A DNA stretch of 64,000 nt from Solibacillus sp. FSL R5-0449. Its GTDB lineage: Bacteria > Bacillota > Bacilli > Bacillales_A > Planococcaceae. Positions 1-9,039 of the stretch are shown here, piece after piece. The stretch lies in contig NZ_CP150239.1 in the NCBI RefSeq assembly GCF_037975215.1, positions 2,456,001 to 2,520,000 on the forward strand. Reading direction: 5' to 3'. The notes beneath the pieces were generated by a model. That model saw only the letters and a list, made by a program, of their open reading frames with translations, made no database searches and had not been told where the DNA came from. Within the stretch, counting starts at the first letter, position 1; the number at the start of each line of letters is the position of its first letter. Position numbers and translations under genes: made by a program.

Positions 1-9
1 ACCCGTCAT
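1..9 (-). CDS. Start of the next gene downstream of nrnA (3 codons only)
   Basis: Reading leftwards after the nrnA stop there is a GGAGGG ribosome site followed at once by ATG ACG GGT, which runs off the window. In B. subtilis the gene after nrnA (ytqI) is the sporulation gene ytrH, so this could be its counterpart, but three codons cannot show it. Confidence 0.35.
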
Positions 10-21
10 CCCTCCATCATA

Positions 22-966
22 TTATTTATATTCACTGCAAATGACCTTTAAATCTTCAATTACTTGATCTGCCTCTTCCCATGAATATGCTGTAGCACCA
101 GATGCCAGCGGATGCCCGCCGCCATTATATTTTTTCGCCAGGCCGTTGATAACCGGACCTTTCGAGCGGATGCGAACGCGAATTGTATCATTATCCTCGA
201 TGAACATCACCCATGCACGGATATTCTTTACATTGCCCAATGAACTAACTAATAGGGATGTTTCGGAAGGAGTAGCATCGAATTGCTTTAAAATATCTGC
301 AGGCAATTTAATCGATGCCGCGCCGTGTTCATCCATTTCAAAATGCTGGTATATATAACCTTGAAGATTTAATAGCTTGCGTTCCATTTCGTACATACCA
401 TCAAATACTTCATTTCGGTCGAAATTATATTGTACAAGGTGTCCTGCTGTTTCAAATGTTTTCGGACCCGCACTAGGGTATAAGAATCGCCCAGTATCAC
501 CGACAATTCCCGCGAATAACAGGCGTGCCGCTTCATCGGACATCTTCCAGTCTGCATACGCTTTGCCTTCTTCATAAAGGTCATAGATCATTTCACTGCA
601 TGAACTAGCATCCGTATCCACCCATAATAAATCACCATAAGCATCATCATTCGGATGGTGGTCGATTTTAATAAGAAAATCGCCGTTTACATAGCGCTGA
701 TCGTCAATACGCTCGGTATTCGCAGTATCAGTCACAATGACCAGTGCATTTTTAAACTGTGCATCTTCAACTTGCTGAGGAGATGCCATGAATGATAATG
801 AATCATCATGCTCACCAACCGTGTAAACCGCCTTTTCCGGATAATTTGCCCGAATCAACTCTGCCAGCCCAATTTGTGAGCCGTACGCATCTGGGTCTGG
901 CCGTACATGGCGATGCAGTACAATTGTTTCATATTGTTTAATTTTGTCAATAATTTGACGTTTCAA
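22..966 (-). CDS. nrnA: DHH-family nanoRNase / pAp phosphatase NrnA
   Basis: Cytoplasmic enzyme that degrades 2-5 nt RNA fragments and dephosphorylates 3'-phosphoadenosine 5'-phosphate. The 314-residue length is normal for the family. The N-terminal DHH domain shows HRHVRPDPD (metal-binding aspartates 24 and 26), a third metal site at DTANTE (about 80-85) and DHH at 102-104. The C-terminal DHHA1 domain ends with GGGHPLASG at 282-290, the substrate-binding glycine motif. The start codon is TTG, placed 7 nt after GAGGAGG; an ATG just upstream is out of frame and stops at once. It is the first gene of a leftward unit whose next gene begins at position 9. Confidence 0.95.
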   Translation of the reverse strand: MKRQIIDKIKQYETIVLHRHVRPDPDAYGSQIGLAELIRANYPEKAVYTVGEHDDSLSFMASPQQVEDAQFKNALVIVTDTANTERIDDQRYVNGDFLIKIDHHPNDDAYGDLLWVDTDASSCSEMIYDLYEEGKAYADWKMSDEAARLLFAGIVGDTGRFLYPSAGPKTFETAGHLVQYNFDRNEVFDGMYEMERKLLNLQGYIYQHFEMDEHGAASIKLPADILKQFDATPSETSLLVSSLGNVKNIRAWVMFIEDNDTIRVRIRSKGPVINGLAKKYNGGGHPLASGATAYSWEEADQVIEDLKVICSEYK

Positions 967-1058
967 TACATTTCCTCCTCGTGCATATTGAATACCTATA
1001 TCATTTTCTATTAAAAATCGTTACAATATTTAGTAGTTTGGCTATTAGGAGGTTCAAT

Positions 1059-1370
1059 ATGGTCTATTTAAATTTTCTGTTTGTTGCCTGTATTATAGCA
1101 TCACTAGTATTTTATTTTTATTTCAAAACAAAGCAGTTCCGTTCGACATTACCAATCCGTCGTAAATGGTATACTGCGAAAGCTGGAGTTGCGCTTGCCG
1201 CATTTCTCATCTTCTTTGGTCTGAATGCAACGATTCTGTATCCGGATATTCTCGGGTTTGCCGTTGCAGCTATTTTCCTTATCATTGGTGCAGGTTTAGG
1301 TGTGAATAACTATAAACGCATGCAGCATGAAGGGCAATACATAAAAGAGGAATACGAACTAAACAGGTAA
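1059..1370 (+). CDS. ytpI: YtpI-family small membrane protein
   Basis: 103 residues. A longer reading frame opens at 981, but AGGAGG lies 6 nt before the ATG at 1059, which gives the family's usual length of about 100. It has an N-terminal hydrophobic helix (about 3-18), a basic cytoplasmic stretch with KTKQFRSTLPIRRKW, and two further membrane segments (about 45-60 and 65-85), followed by a charged tail. Function is unknown; in B. subtilis ytpI also lies between nrnA and ytoI. It is divergent from nrnA and convergent with ytoI. Confidence 0.85.
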   Translation: MVYLNFLFVACIIASLVFYFYFKTKQFRSTLPIRRKWYTAKAGVALAAFLIFFGLNATILYPDILGFAVAAIFLIIGAGLGVNNYKRMQHEGQYIKEEYELNR

Positions 1371-1376
1371 AAGAAC

Positions 1377-1416
1377 GGGGTCAGTTGAAAGTGATTACTT
1401 TCAGCATGACCCTTTT
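1377..1416. terminator. Bidirectional terminator between ytpI and ytoI
   Basis: An imperfect stem pairs GGGTCAGTTGAAAGT with ACTTTCAGCATGACCC around a GATT loop. It is followed by a T run on the + strand, and by a T run on the - strand. It sits between convergent genes. Confidence 0.75.
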
Positions 1417-2724
1417 TTAGCGTTCTAATAGTTGGAATGTCATCATCGCTTTTCCTACAAGATTTGTCGCACTGTATACTTCAAAATCCATTTTCACGAA
1501 CTTACGGGACATGTCCAAAATTCTTGGACGGACAGTTAAAACACTTTCCATCTGAACAGGTTTGATAAAATAAATATTCATATTCTCAACAACTGCTTCC
1601 CCGCGCTTACGACGCTTCAATGCAAATGCACCGACTTCGGATAACAGGATTGTAAAAGCACCGTATGAAATTGCACCAAACTGGTTTGTCATTTGTGGTG
1701 TAACCGTAAATTCCACTTCAATATCTTCTTCACCCATGACGCGCATTTCATTTTTCACTAAATCATCGATCGTCTCTCCGTGCTGAGGCTGGCGCTGCGC
1801 TAACTGGATCGCCTTCAAAACATCCTGGCGACTAATAACCCCTTTTAATAACCCTTCCTCATCAATGACAGGGAGCAAGTCGATTCCTTCCCAAATCATT
1901 CGGTGACCTGCTGAAGCGACACTCGTTTTCATCGAAGCAGCAATCGGGTTCTTTGTCATTACTTTATCAATCGGTTCCGATTCTTCTTTCCCGATTACGT
2001 CCTTGCTCGTAATCATCCCGACTAGTCTGTTTTGGCCTGTAACTACAGGAAAGGCTCCATGTGTCGTACGACGGTTCTGTCTATGGAAATCTGCAATCGT
2101 ATCATTATTTTTTAATACTGCTGTATCTTCCATTGGCACGTATACATCTTCAATCAATAAAATATCTTTTTTAATTAGCTGGTCATAGATGGCACGGTTG
2201 ATCATCGTTGCCACTGTAAACGTATCATATGTTGTCGAAATAATCGGTAAATCCACTTCATCTGCCAGCTCTTTGTTGGATTCAGTTGTATCAAAACCAC
2301 CTGTAATCAATACAGCAGCCCCTGTTTTCAATGCGTATTCATGTGCCTGTGTACGGTTACCGACAATGAGCAGGCTCCCTGCATCAGTATAGCGCATCAT
2401 ATCATCAAGCTTCATCGCACCAATTACAAATTTCGTCAATGTTTTATGGAGACCTGTCTTTCCTCCTAAAACTTGACCATCTATAATATTTACAATTTCC
2501 GCAAATGTTAAGCGTTCAATATTTTCTTTCTTTTTCTTTTCAATTCGAATCGTACCTACACGTTCGATTGAGCTTACAAGACGTCGGTTTTCAGCTTCTT
2601 TAATCGCTCGGTAAGCTGTCCCTTCACTCACTTGCATTTCCTTTGCAATTTGACGAACCGAAATTTTATCGCCAACTGGTAGTGATTCAATGTATTGTAA
2701 AATCTTCTCGTGTTTCGTTGACAA
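1417..2724 (-). CDS. ytoI: YtoI: HTH, DRTGG, tandem CBS and hot-dog thioesterase domains
   Basis: 435 residues with four parts: an N-terminal winged-helix-like segment (about 1-65, with VRQIAKEMQVSEGTAYRAIK), a DRTGG domain (about 75-185), two CBS motifs (about 195-315, ligand-sensing adenosyl-nucleotide sites) and a C-terminal hot-dog fold like PaaI thioesterases (about 330-435). The architecture is a known Firmicutes family of unproven function. It suggests a nucleotide-sensing regulator tied to acyl-CoA chemistry, which is inference. The start is TTG, 4 nt after AGGTGATG. It is transcribed alone between two terminators. Confidence 0.92.
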   Translation of the reverse strand: MSTKHEKILQYIESLPVGDKISVRQIAKEMQVSEGTAYRAIKEAENRRLVSSIERVGTIRIEKKKKENIERLTFAEIVNIIDGQVLGGKTGLHKTLTKFVIGAMKLDDMMRYTDAGSLLIVGNRTQAHEYALKTGAAVLITGGFDTTESNKELADEVDLPIISTTYDTFTVATMINRAIYDQLIKKDILLIEDVYVPMEDTAVLKNNDTIADFHRQNRRTTHGAFPVVTGQNRLVGMITSKDVIGKEESEPIDKVMTKNPIAASMKTSVASAGHRMIWEGIDLLPVIDEEGLLKGVISRQDVLKAIQLAQRQPQHGETIDDLVKNEMRVMGEEDIEVEFTVTPQMTNQFGAISYGAFTILLSEVGAFALKRRKRGEAVVENMNIYFIKPVQMESVLTVRPRILDMSRKFVKMDFEVYSATNLVGKAMMTFQLLER

Positions 2725-2860
2725 TTACATCACCTATTTCTCATCATTCATTTATGTCTTTAGTGTACCATATTTAAACAGCGCAATTATAGTATTTTCA
2801 ATACATATACCCGTATAATTGCTTATAAATGTATGAAAAAGCGATAGGTTTAAATAAGAC

Positions 2861-2894
2861 AAACTGCCCAACAAAATAGTTTGTTGGGCAGTTT
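2861..2894 (-). terminator. Terminator downstream of ytkL
   Basis: A 15-bp perfect stem (AAACTGCCCAACAAA and its complement) closes on an ATAG loop in the gap between ytkL and ytoI. The T tract on the - strand is weak. Confidence 0.7.
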
Positions 2895-2938
2895 AAGTTA
2901 TGCAAGAATTATATAATTGTTTGAATACCAGAATGAGA

Positions 2939-3619
2939 TTAGAATTTCACAAACTCCCCTGGTTTCAATACTTGAACTTCTGCGTCTTCAACAAGTTTCG
3001 CAAAGTCTGCCGGATCTTGTTCAATCGGCGGGAATGTGTTGTAGTGGACAGGCACGACAATTTTTGGTTTCAGTAACGAAACAGCATATGCTGCATCTTC
3101 CGGTCCCATTGTAAAGTTGTCGCCAATCGGTAAAAATGCGATATCAATCGGATGACGTTTTCCGATCAACTCCATATCCCCGAATAATGCCGTATCACCA
3201 GCATGGTAAATTGTTTTGCCTTCAGCTGTAAATAAAATTCCGGCCGGCATTCCCATATAGATGATTTCGTTGTTTTCCGTTACATATGAAGACCCGTGGA
3301 ACGCCTGTGTAAATTTCACTTTCCCGAATTCAAATTGGCGTGCACCACCAATATGCATATTGTGGACTCTGCAACCTTGCCAGCCTAAATAGTCCGCAAG
3401 CTCATTTGGTGCAACGACAAGTGCATCATGTTTTTTTGCTAATTCTACTGTATCACCAACATGATCATTATGTCCGTGTGTCAATAAAATGACATCCGGT
3501 TTTTCATTTTCAACCTTTAAGTCTGTTTGTCCATTTCCATTAATGAAAGGGTCAATTAAAATCGTAGTCCCATTTGTCACGATTTTTACTACGGAATGTC
3601 CGTGAAATGAAATCTGCAT
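2939..3619 (-). CDS. ytkL: UPF0173 metallo-beta-lactamase-fold hydrolase YtkL
   Basis: 226 residues, a complete MBL-fold protein with no signal peptide. The metal site is visible: [10 protein letters not shown] (HxHxDH, about 48-57), the HAG-D of the [12 protein letters not shown] motif (about 137-148), and a final histidine in [10 protein letters not shown]. Members are annotated as UPF0173 hydrolases; the substrate is unknown. The start ATG follows TAGGAGGTATGTTAT. It is divergent from pepQ and separated from ytoI by a terminator. Confidence 0.93.
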   Translation of the reverse strand: MQISFHGHSVVKIVTNGTTILIDPFINGNGQTDLKVENEKPDVILLTHGHNDHVGDTVELAKKHDALVVAPNELADYLGWQGCRVHNMHIGGARQFEFGKVKFTQAFHGSSYVTENNEIIYMGMPAGILFTAEGKTIYHAGDTALFGDMELIGKRHPIDIAFLPIGDNFTMGPEDAAYAVSLLKPKIVVPVHYNTFPPIEQDPADFAKLVEDAEVQVLKPGEFVKF

Positions 3620-3736
3620 ATAACATACCTCCTAAAATAACCTTCCCTGTATCATTCGATATTTATGCATAATTCTCCTTTTTTTGATATGCTTATACCG
3701 CGAATTCATTAATTGAATAACAAAGGAGTTTATACA

Positions 3737-4825
3737 ATGTCGAAATTAAAACAATTACAAAATCATCTAAATGAAAATGGTTGGGATGCTGCTTTTATTA
3801 CAACACCTGACAATGTCTTTTACTTTTCCGGTTTTAGAAGTGAGCCACATGAGCGTTTACTTGGCGTGATGGTATTCAAGGATGCAGAACCGTTTTTAAT
3901 TTGCCCGAAGATGGAAATGCCTGATGCAGTAGCTGCAGGATGGACTTTCGATGTTGTCGGACATGAAGATACTGAAAATGCCTGGGATGTTGTTGCAAAA
4001 AATGTAGCGGCTCGCAATGTTTCATTCGACACATTGGCGATTGAGAAATCTCATTTAACGGTTGAGCGTTTAGAAGCAATTCAGGAACGTTATGAACATT
4101 TAAAATTTGCTGGAATCGATGAAAAAATTAACGCGCTTCGTATTTCAAAAGATGAAGCGGAACTTGAAAAATTACGTAAAGCTGCAGAATTAGCGGACTA
4201 CGCAATTCAAGTTGGCTGTGATGCCATTGCAGAAGGCGTAACAGAAATGGAAGTATTGAATACAATCGAATCAGCCATTAAGGCAAAAGGCTATGCGATG
4301 AGCTTCGATACGATGGTTTTAGCTGGAGAAAAAGCCGCTTCTCCTCATGGGACACCAGGAAACCGCAAAATAAAAAAAGGTGACTTAATCCTGTTCGACC
4401 TAGGCGTTATTTACGAAGGGTATTGTTCAGATATTACGCGAACAGTTGCATTCGGTCAGCCAAATGACGAGCAAATTGAAATTTATAATGCTGTCCGCCG
4501 TGCAAACGAGGCTGCGATTGAAGCAGTTAAACCAGGTGTCCGTGCAATGGACTTGGATAAAATTGCGCGTGATGTCATTACAGATGCAGGTTACGGCCAA
4601 TACTTCACACACCGTTTAGGTCACGGTCTTGGTATTTCTGTTCATGAATTCCCATCGATCAACGGTGCCAACGAATTTGTTCTAAATGAAGGAGCAGTAT
4701 TTACAATCGAACCCGGTGTTTATAAAACGGATGCTGCTGGCGTTCGTATCGAAGACGATGTAGTCGTTACAAAAGATGGTGTTGAAGTACTTACATCATT
4801 CACGAAAGAACTTGTAATTTTATAA
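3737..4825 (+). CDS. pepQ: Xaa-Pro dipeptidase, M24B family
   Basis: Cytoplasmic metallopeptidase that splits dipeptides with C-terminal proline. I place the start at 3737, 8 nt after AAAGGAGTT; a reading frame opening at 3713 would put that ribosome site inside the gene. The result is 362 residues, normal for the family. An N-terminal creatinase-like domain (about 1-130) precedes the pita-bread domain. Its metal ligands are visible: FDLGVIYEGYCSDITRT (two Asp), GHGLGISVHE (His), TIEPG (Glu) and VRIEDD (Glu). It is a single-gene unit ended by a hairpin. Confidence 0.93.
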   Translation: MSKLKQLQNHLNENGWDAAFITTPDNVFYFSGFRSEPHERLLGVMVFKDAEPFLICPKMEMPDAVAAGWTFDVVGHEDTENAWDVVAKNVAARNVSFDTLAIEKSHLTVERLEAIQERYEHLKFAGIDEKINALRISKDEAELEKLRKAAELADYAIQVGCDAIAEGVTEMEVLNTIESAIKAKGYAMSFDTMVLAGEKAASPHGTPGNRKIKKGDLILFDLGVIYEGYCSDITRTVAFGQPNDEQIEIYNAVRRANEAAIEAVKPGVRAMDLDKIARDVITDAGYGQYFTHRLGHGLGISVHEFPSINGANEFVLNEGAVFTIEPGVYKTDAAGVRIEDDVVVTKDGVEVLTSFTKELVIL

Positions 4826-4873
4826 TATATTAGTTTATTTGATTGTATAGATACTATTAAATTTGCATAAACT

Positions 4874-4916
4874 AAGCGAGCAGTCCCTTTTATTAGGGTT
4901 GCTCGCTTTTTAATTT
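4874..4916 (+). terminator. Terminator downstream of pepQ
   Basis: AAGCGAGC pairs with GCTCGCTT, with a second inner CCC/GGG pairing, and a T-rich tail follows (TTTTAATTTTT). Confidence 0.8.
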
Positions 4917-5030
4917 TTATAGACAACTCAACAAATTACTCACTTTACAATTTTTAACTTGTTTTCTAATAGCAAAAATGAGGAATAGACCATTAATTAC
5001 TCAAAAATAACCGAAAGGAAGTGGTGCATT

Positions 5031-5666
5031 ATGAAAAGATGGTCAATTACTACGTTACTTATAATTGTGCTTACACTATTGCCAATAAGTCAAATTGAAT
5101 GGAATACGGAAGCCGAAGCAAGTCAAACAAGCAAGGTAAATAATGAAGTCATTTTAAAAAGTGCATCACCGAATAAAGCAGTAAAAGAAAAAACCCCTGT
5201 CTCGAATACAGGCTTTATGCCAAAAGTAAACCGCACTTATACGTATAAACCCTCATTTGAGGATGCCGGTCCTAAAACATATACCGCTTCTCAAAATGAA
5301 TCGATTGAAAACTCGGTAGAATTATTGGAAGGTGACTATATCGGATATACGTATATTGAAGATGAGCAGCAGCTTGCCTTAGGTGTTGCCTACTCAGATC
5401 TATTTTTCTTTTCATTAAGCTATCCAATGAAAGAAAAGACAACTATTACCGATACGGATTATTTATATGATGGTACTACGGAAACAACACAAGTGTATGT
5501 TGAAAGCACAAGTGCAACAGTTAAAACAAAAGCAGGTACATTCCAAAATGTAGTTGTATTAAAATATCCAAACGGCATGAAATTGTACCTGGCAAAAGAT
5601 TACGGTATTATCCGTATTACCGACTTTGAAGGTACTATTACAACAGAATTAATCTCGGTAAAATAA
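5031..5666 (+). CDS. Unknown secreted protein
   Basis: 211 residues, not recognised. A signal peptide is clear: MKR, a hydrophobic core (about 5-20), and a likely cleavage near TEAEAS (about 27-31). There is no lipobox cysteine. The mature part is polar and beta-rich, with a tyrosine/threonine-rich stretch (PKVNRTYTYKP) and a C-terminal half whose KTKAGTFQNVVVLKYPNGMK resembles lipoprotein-like domains that close with a YGIIRI strand. GAAAGGAAG precedes the ATG. It stands alone between two terminators and is followed by a palindromic repeat. A cell-wall or exported role is inference only. Confidence 0.8.
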   Translation: MKRWSITTLLIIVLTLLPISQIEWNTEAEASQTSKVNNEVILKSASPNKAVKEKTPVSNTGFMPKVNRTYTYKPSFEDAGPKTYTASQNESIENSVELLEGDYIGYTYIEDEQQLALGVAYSDLFFFSLSYPMKEKTTITDTDYLYDGTTETTQVYVESTSATVKTKAGTFQNVVVLKYPNGMKLYLAKDYGIIRITDFEGTITTELISVK

Positions 5667-5690
5667 AATAAAAGGCCGGGATATAACCCA

Positions 5691-5727
5691 AAAACGCTAT
5701 TTTCCTCTGAGAAAAATAGCGTTTTTT
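5691..5727 (+). terminator. Terminator downstream of the secreted protein
   Basis: AAAACGCTATTTT pairs with AAAAATAGCGTTTT around CCTCTG, followed by a run of T on the + strand. Confidence 0.85.
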
Positions 5728-5738
5728 TGCTGAGCGTT

Positions 5739-5844
5739 AAAATTGATTTCCATTCCGGGACGCTTTCCGCGGGCGTGGCCTGAGCCTGTAGTCTCAGGCG
5801 TCACGCTATTCCCGCAGGAGTCGCCCTCCATTCCAATCAATTTT
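5739..5844. repeat. GC-rich imperfect palindromic interspersed element (106 bp)
   Basis: The element is bounded by inverted ends AAAATTGAT (5739-5747) and ATCAATTTT (5836-5844). Inside it, GCGTG-GCCTGAG (5773-5784) pairs with CTCAGGC-GTCACGC (5793-5806) and CCGCGGG opposes CCCGCAGG, so the whole could form one long hairpin. Its GC content is far above the flanking AT-rich DNA. The core (CGCTTTCCGCGGGCG ... TCCCGCAGGAGTCG) matches from memory a repeat seen many times in Bacillus-group genomes. No reading frame explains it, and this is the only copy I see in the window. Confidence 0.75.
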
Positions 5845-5932
5845 GCAATATATCCGTTTCTTAATAAAGACTTTCCTCTTATTTAACAATAATTCTACTT
5901 ATGTTCCTGCCTCTTTTGCTGTTAACTATTGA

Positions 5933-7069
5933 TTAATTTAATCCTGTCAGTGCACCTAATACATCTTCTACTTCCGCAAATTCAAGCCCTTGTGCGTCTG
6001 CTACTGCACGGTATACAACTTTACCGTCCAATGTATTAACACCGCGCTTTAATGCAAGATTGTCCAGACATGCACGTAAAAAGCCTTTATTGGCAATCTG
6101 TAATGCATAAGGAACCGTATTGTTTGTTAATGCGATCGTTGATGTACGTGGAACCGCACCTGGCATATTTGCAACAGTATAATGTACAACACCATGTTTA
6201 ACAAATGTAGGATTATCATGTGTTGTAACTTTTTCTGATGTTTCAAAACAGCCGCCTTGGTCAATCGCAATATCCACAACTACAGATCCTGGTGACATTG
6301 ATTGAATCATTTCTTCCGTCACTAATTTTGGTGCCTTCGCTCCCGGAATAAGTACCGAACCAATTACTAAATCAGCAGAACGAACAGCATCCGCAATATT
6401 ATACGGATTTGAAATCAATGTTTGAACATCACGTCCGAATAAATCATCAAGCTGACGTAATCGTTCAGGGTTCAAATCGATGATCGTAACATCCGCTCCC
6501 ATGCCGACTGCTACTTTGGCTGCATTTGTTCCCGCAATACCGCCACCGATTACCGTTACTTTACTGCGTGGAACACCTGATACTCCACCAAGCAAGATAC
6601 CTTTTCCGCCCGGCAGTTTTTCTAAATAATGTGCGCCGATTTGTGTTGACATCTTCCCTGCCACTTCACTCATCGGTGTTAATAATGGTAAAGAACCGTT
6701 TGGTAATTGCACAGTTTCATAGGCGATACCGATTACGCGGTTTTCAAGTAAAGCTTTAGTCAGTTCAGGCTCCGGTGCTAAATGTAAATACGTAAATAAT
6801 ATTAATCCTTCACGGAAATACTTGTATTCACTTTGCACAGGTTCTTTTACTTTTAAAACCATTTCTCCTGCCCATGCTTCAGCTGCTGTTTGTACAATTT
6901 GGGCACCAGCTTCAATATAGTCCTGATCCGTAAATGCAGAACCTAATCCTGCACCTGTTTCAATGTATACTTCATGGCCATTTGCGATTAAAGACAACAC
7001 CCCTGCCGGTGTCATCGCAACTCGATTTTCGTTGTTCTTTATTTCTTTCGGTACCCCAATTTTCACCAT
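5933..7069 (-). CDS. ald: Alanine dehydrogenase
   Basis: NAD-dependent interconversion of L-alanine with pyruvate and ammonia; in Bacillus needed for growth on alanine and for sporulation energy. I start at 7069, 5 nt after AAAGGGAGG, giving 378 residues, the length of B. subtilis Ald; a longer frame to 7087 would swallow the ribosome site. Catalytic Arg15, Lys75 and His96 fall at the family positions. The Rossmann motif [12 protein letters not shown] lies near 175-187. It is a single-gene unit, divergent from usp. Confidence 0.97.
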   Translation of the reverse strand: MVKIGVPKEIKNNENRVAMTPAGVLSLIANGHEVYIETGAGLGSAFTDQDYIEAGAQIVQTAAEAWAGEMVLKVKEPVQSEYKYFREGLILFTYLHLAPEPELTKALLENRVIGIAYETVQLPNGSLPLLTPMSEVAGKMSTQIGAHYLEKLPGGKGILLGGVSGVPRSKVTVIGGGIAGTNAAKVAVGMGADVTIIDLNPERLRQLDDLFGRDVQTLISNPYNIADAVRSADLVIGSVLIPGAKAPKLVTEEMIQSMSPGSVVVDIAIDQGGCFETSEKVTTHDNPTFVKHGVVHYTVANMPGAVPRTSTIALTNNTVPYALQIANKGFLRACLDNLALKRGVNTLDGKVVYRAVADAQGLEFAEVEDVLGALTGLN

Positions 7070-7397
7070 AATTCCTCCCTTTAACAATCACTTAGAAATA
7101 TGCTTAACATAAATCAAATCCATTTTACCAATTTTACCAGCAAATTAGTAGAGGATTTTGAATGTAAATTCTATTCAGAAAAGTGAAGGGGCAATAATAT
7201 CTTGGGACTGTAGAGATTGTACAATTATTTTGCGTAGAAAAATATTTTATAATAGTAAAAACTATTATTTCCTATATACAAATTTGTGACTATTTCATGG
7301 AAGTTATTGTTTTCCACCTATATTTCAGCGCATTAATTATGTCCTTTGAAAAATTATTTGGTATAATATAGTTATAGATAATTAGGAGGTATGTAAA
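7070..7397. other. Intergenic region between divergent ald and usp
   Basis: 328 bases without a plausible gene; very AT-rich. It should hold the promoters of ald (leftward) and usp (rightward). For usp a clear -10 TATAAT is at 7362-7367 with a poor -35. For ald I could not settle on one promoter. Confidence 0.6.
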
Positions 7398-7844
7398 ATG
7401 GCAAACCATTATAAAAGCATTGTAGTAGCAGTAGACGGCTCGAAAGAAGCAGAATATGCATTCCGTAAATCAATCGATGTTGCAAAACGCAATGAAGGTG
7501 CAACAATCAACCTAGTAAACGTTATCGACACACGTTCTTTCGCAGCGATAGAAGCGTACGACCGTTCAATTGCTGAGCGAGCTCAACAACATGCAGAAGA
7601 ATTATTAAACGGCTATAAAAAGCAAGCTGAAGAAGAAGGCGTTGAAAATGTTAACCTGATTATTGAATATGGCTCTCCTAAAAATATCATTACAAAAGAA
7701 CTTTCTAATGTTGTAGAAGCAGATTTAATCATCTGTGGCGCAACTGGTTTAAACGCTGTAGAACGTTTCCTGATCGGTTCTGTATCAGAAGCAATCGTAC
7801 GTTCAGCTACATGCGACGTATTAGTTATCCGTACTCCAGAGTGA
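7398..7844 (+). CDS. Universal stress protein, UspA family
   Basis: 148 residues, one Usp domain with the alpha/beta nucleotide-binding fold. It shows VAVDGSKEAEYAF near the N-terminus and the ATP-binding glycine motif GATGLNAVERFLIGSVSEAIVRSA (G-2x-G-9x-G-S type, about 115-138). Such proteins bind ATP or AMP and respond to stress or starvation. AGGAGGT lies 7 nt upstream of the ATG and a TATAAT lies 30 nt before the gene. It is monocistronic, with a hairpin shared with ytxK. Confidence 0.93.
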   Translation: MANHYKSIVVAVDGSKEAEYAFRKSIDVAKRNEGATINLVNVIDTRSFAAIEAYDRSIAERAQQHAEELLNGYKKQAEEEGVENVNLIIEYGSPKNIITKELSNVVEADLIICGATGLNAVERFLIGSVSEAIVRSATCDVLVIRTPE

Positions 7845-7863
7845 TTTAAATAAAGAACATACA

Positions 7864-7898
7864 AAATGCCATCTTCTCAAATTGAGTCGATGGCATTT
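7864..7898. terminator. Bidirectional terminator between usp and ytxK
   Basis: AAATGCCATC pairs with GATGGCATTT around a 15-nt loop, with T-rich tails on both sides. Confidence 0.75.
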
Positions 7899-7955
7899 AT
7901 CATTTATCATGCATTGCAGATATAGTGGAAGAGGCAGTACTTCCGCCTCTAAACT

Positions 7956-8897
7956 TTATCGCTTCTGATCATTGCTTTCTTTCCACATGCGTACTTTTTC
8001 AAAGAACATCGCCAGCGTATCACGGTTTGACATATTCGGTACTTTTGCCAATAAAACCTCACGTGGAGCTTTTAACTGCTCGCTTTGCTTTTGTAAAATT
8101 AAAATACTTTTCTCATGCGCTTTTGACGAGAACAGGTTTTCCGGTAATTGGATGACCGCCTGAATCCACGCGTGCCCTTTAATATACTGATGAAGCTGTT
8201 TGGCCTGTTCTGATTCGAATAAATTTGCAGGAATCAGGAAAAATCCAAATCCGCCTTCTTTTGTATAATTTAAAGATTGCTCGATAAACAGATGGTGTGC
8301 GTAGCTCATTCCCTCTGCCGCGCATAATTCGTAGTCAAGTGCCACTTCTTCATTCGGATAATATCCTACAGGCAAATCACAAACTACCGCATCAACCGGA
8401 TCGACCAATAGTTTTTCCAAAGCATCTTGACGGAAAAGTGTAACAGGTTGTTCGATCAGGTCTCCTGTCGCTGCTGCCAGTCGAATTAACAAATCATCGA
8501 CTTCCACTCCTGAAGCGATTACTTTCCCTTCGAGCGCATTCATGACTGTAAAAAGTAAATTCCCTGTACCGAGTGCCGGATCCACAAGAGAAATCGTCCG
8601 GTCCTTTAATTCCTCTTCGAAGCATTGCGCTACAAAATGGCTTACGATGAGCCCCAATGTATCTGGTGTCATTTGGTGGTTCGGCTGTGCACTTTTACGC
8701 ATTCCTTTTAAAATGGCAATTTGGATTGCTTTACGCATATCTTCCTTCGTTGCACCTACAACTTGCCATTCAAATTTCCCATCCAACGTATCTTCCAATG
8801 TTTGCAGTAACGCTTCCAAATAATCCTGCTCTTGCTCGGCAGCAACTTTTTCTGCGTTGTCATTAATATATTTAAAAATTTGTTCAAACTTTTCCAT
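7956..8897 (-). CDS. ytxK: Class I SAM-dependent methyltransferase YtxK
   Basis: 313 residues of the N6-adenine-methyltransferase-like superfamily. An N-terminal helical part (1-90) precedes the SAM-binding motif DPALGTGNLLF (106-116). The catalytic motif IV reads DLPVGYY (174-180) where DNA methylases have NPPY, so the first residue is Asp. There is no specificity subunit or nuclease nearby, and the B. subtilis homologue sits next to tpx as here. It is therefore more likely a housekeeping methyltransferase of unknown target than part of a restriction system. GAGGGAGTCAG precedes the ATG. Confidence 0.9.
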   Translation of the reverse strand: MEKFEQIFKYINDNAEKVAAEQEQDYLEALLQTLEDTLDGKFEWQVVGATKEDMRKAIQIAILKGMRKSAQPNHQMTPDTLGLIVSHFVAQCFEEELKDRTISLVDPALGTGNLLFTVMNALEGKVIASGVEVDDLLIRLAAATGDLIEQPVTLFRQDALEKLLVDPVDAVVCDLPVGYYPNEEVALDYELCAAEGMSYAHHLFIEQSLNYTKEGGFGFFLIPANLFESEQAKQLHQYIKGHAWIQAVIQLPENLFSSKAHEKSILILQKQSEQLKAPREVLLAKVPNMSNRDTLAMFFEKVRMWKESNDQKR

Positions 8898-8965
8898 TAA
8901 ACTGACTCCCTCATTCCATTCATTTGGATTTCTCGCCTGAATACGACATATCCACTAAATGAACA

Positions 8966-8991
8966 ACCCACTCAATGATCATTGAGTGGGT
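8966..8991 (-). terminator. Palindrome downstream of tpx
   Basis: A 13+13 bp perfect palindrome (ACCCACTCAATGA and its complement) lies between tpx and ytxK, followed on the - strand by a modest T-rich stretch. Confidence 0.6.
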
Positions 8992-9039
8992 GTTAATTAT
9001 ACATGTAATTACTTTACAACAAAATCACTGAAAACGAAA

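Noticed and set aside
7956-8897. Restriction-modification system
   Set aside because: YtxK looks like an adenine methylase, but no nuclease or specificity gene is near and it is a conserved Bacillales core gene.
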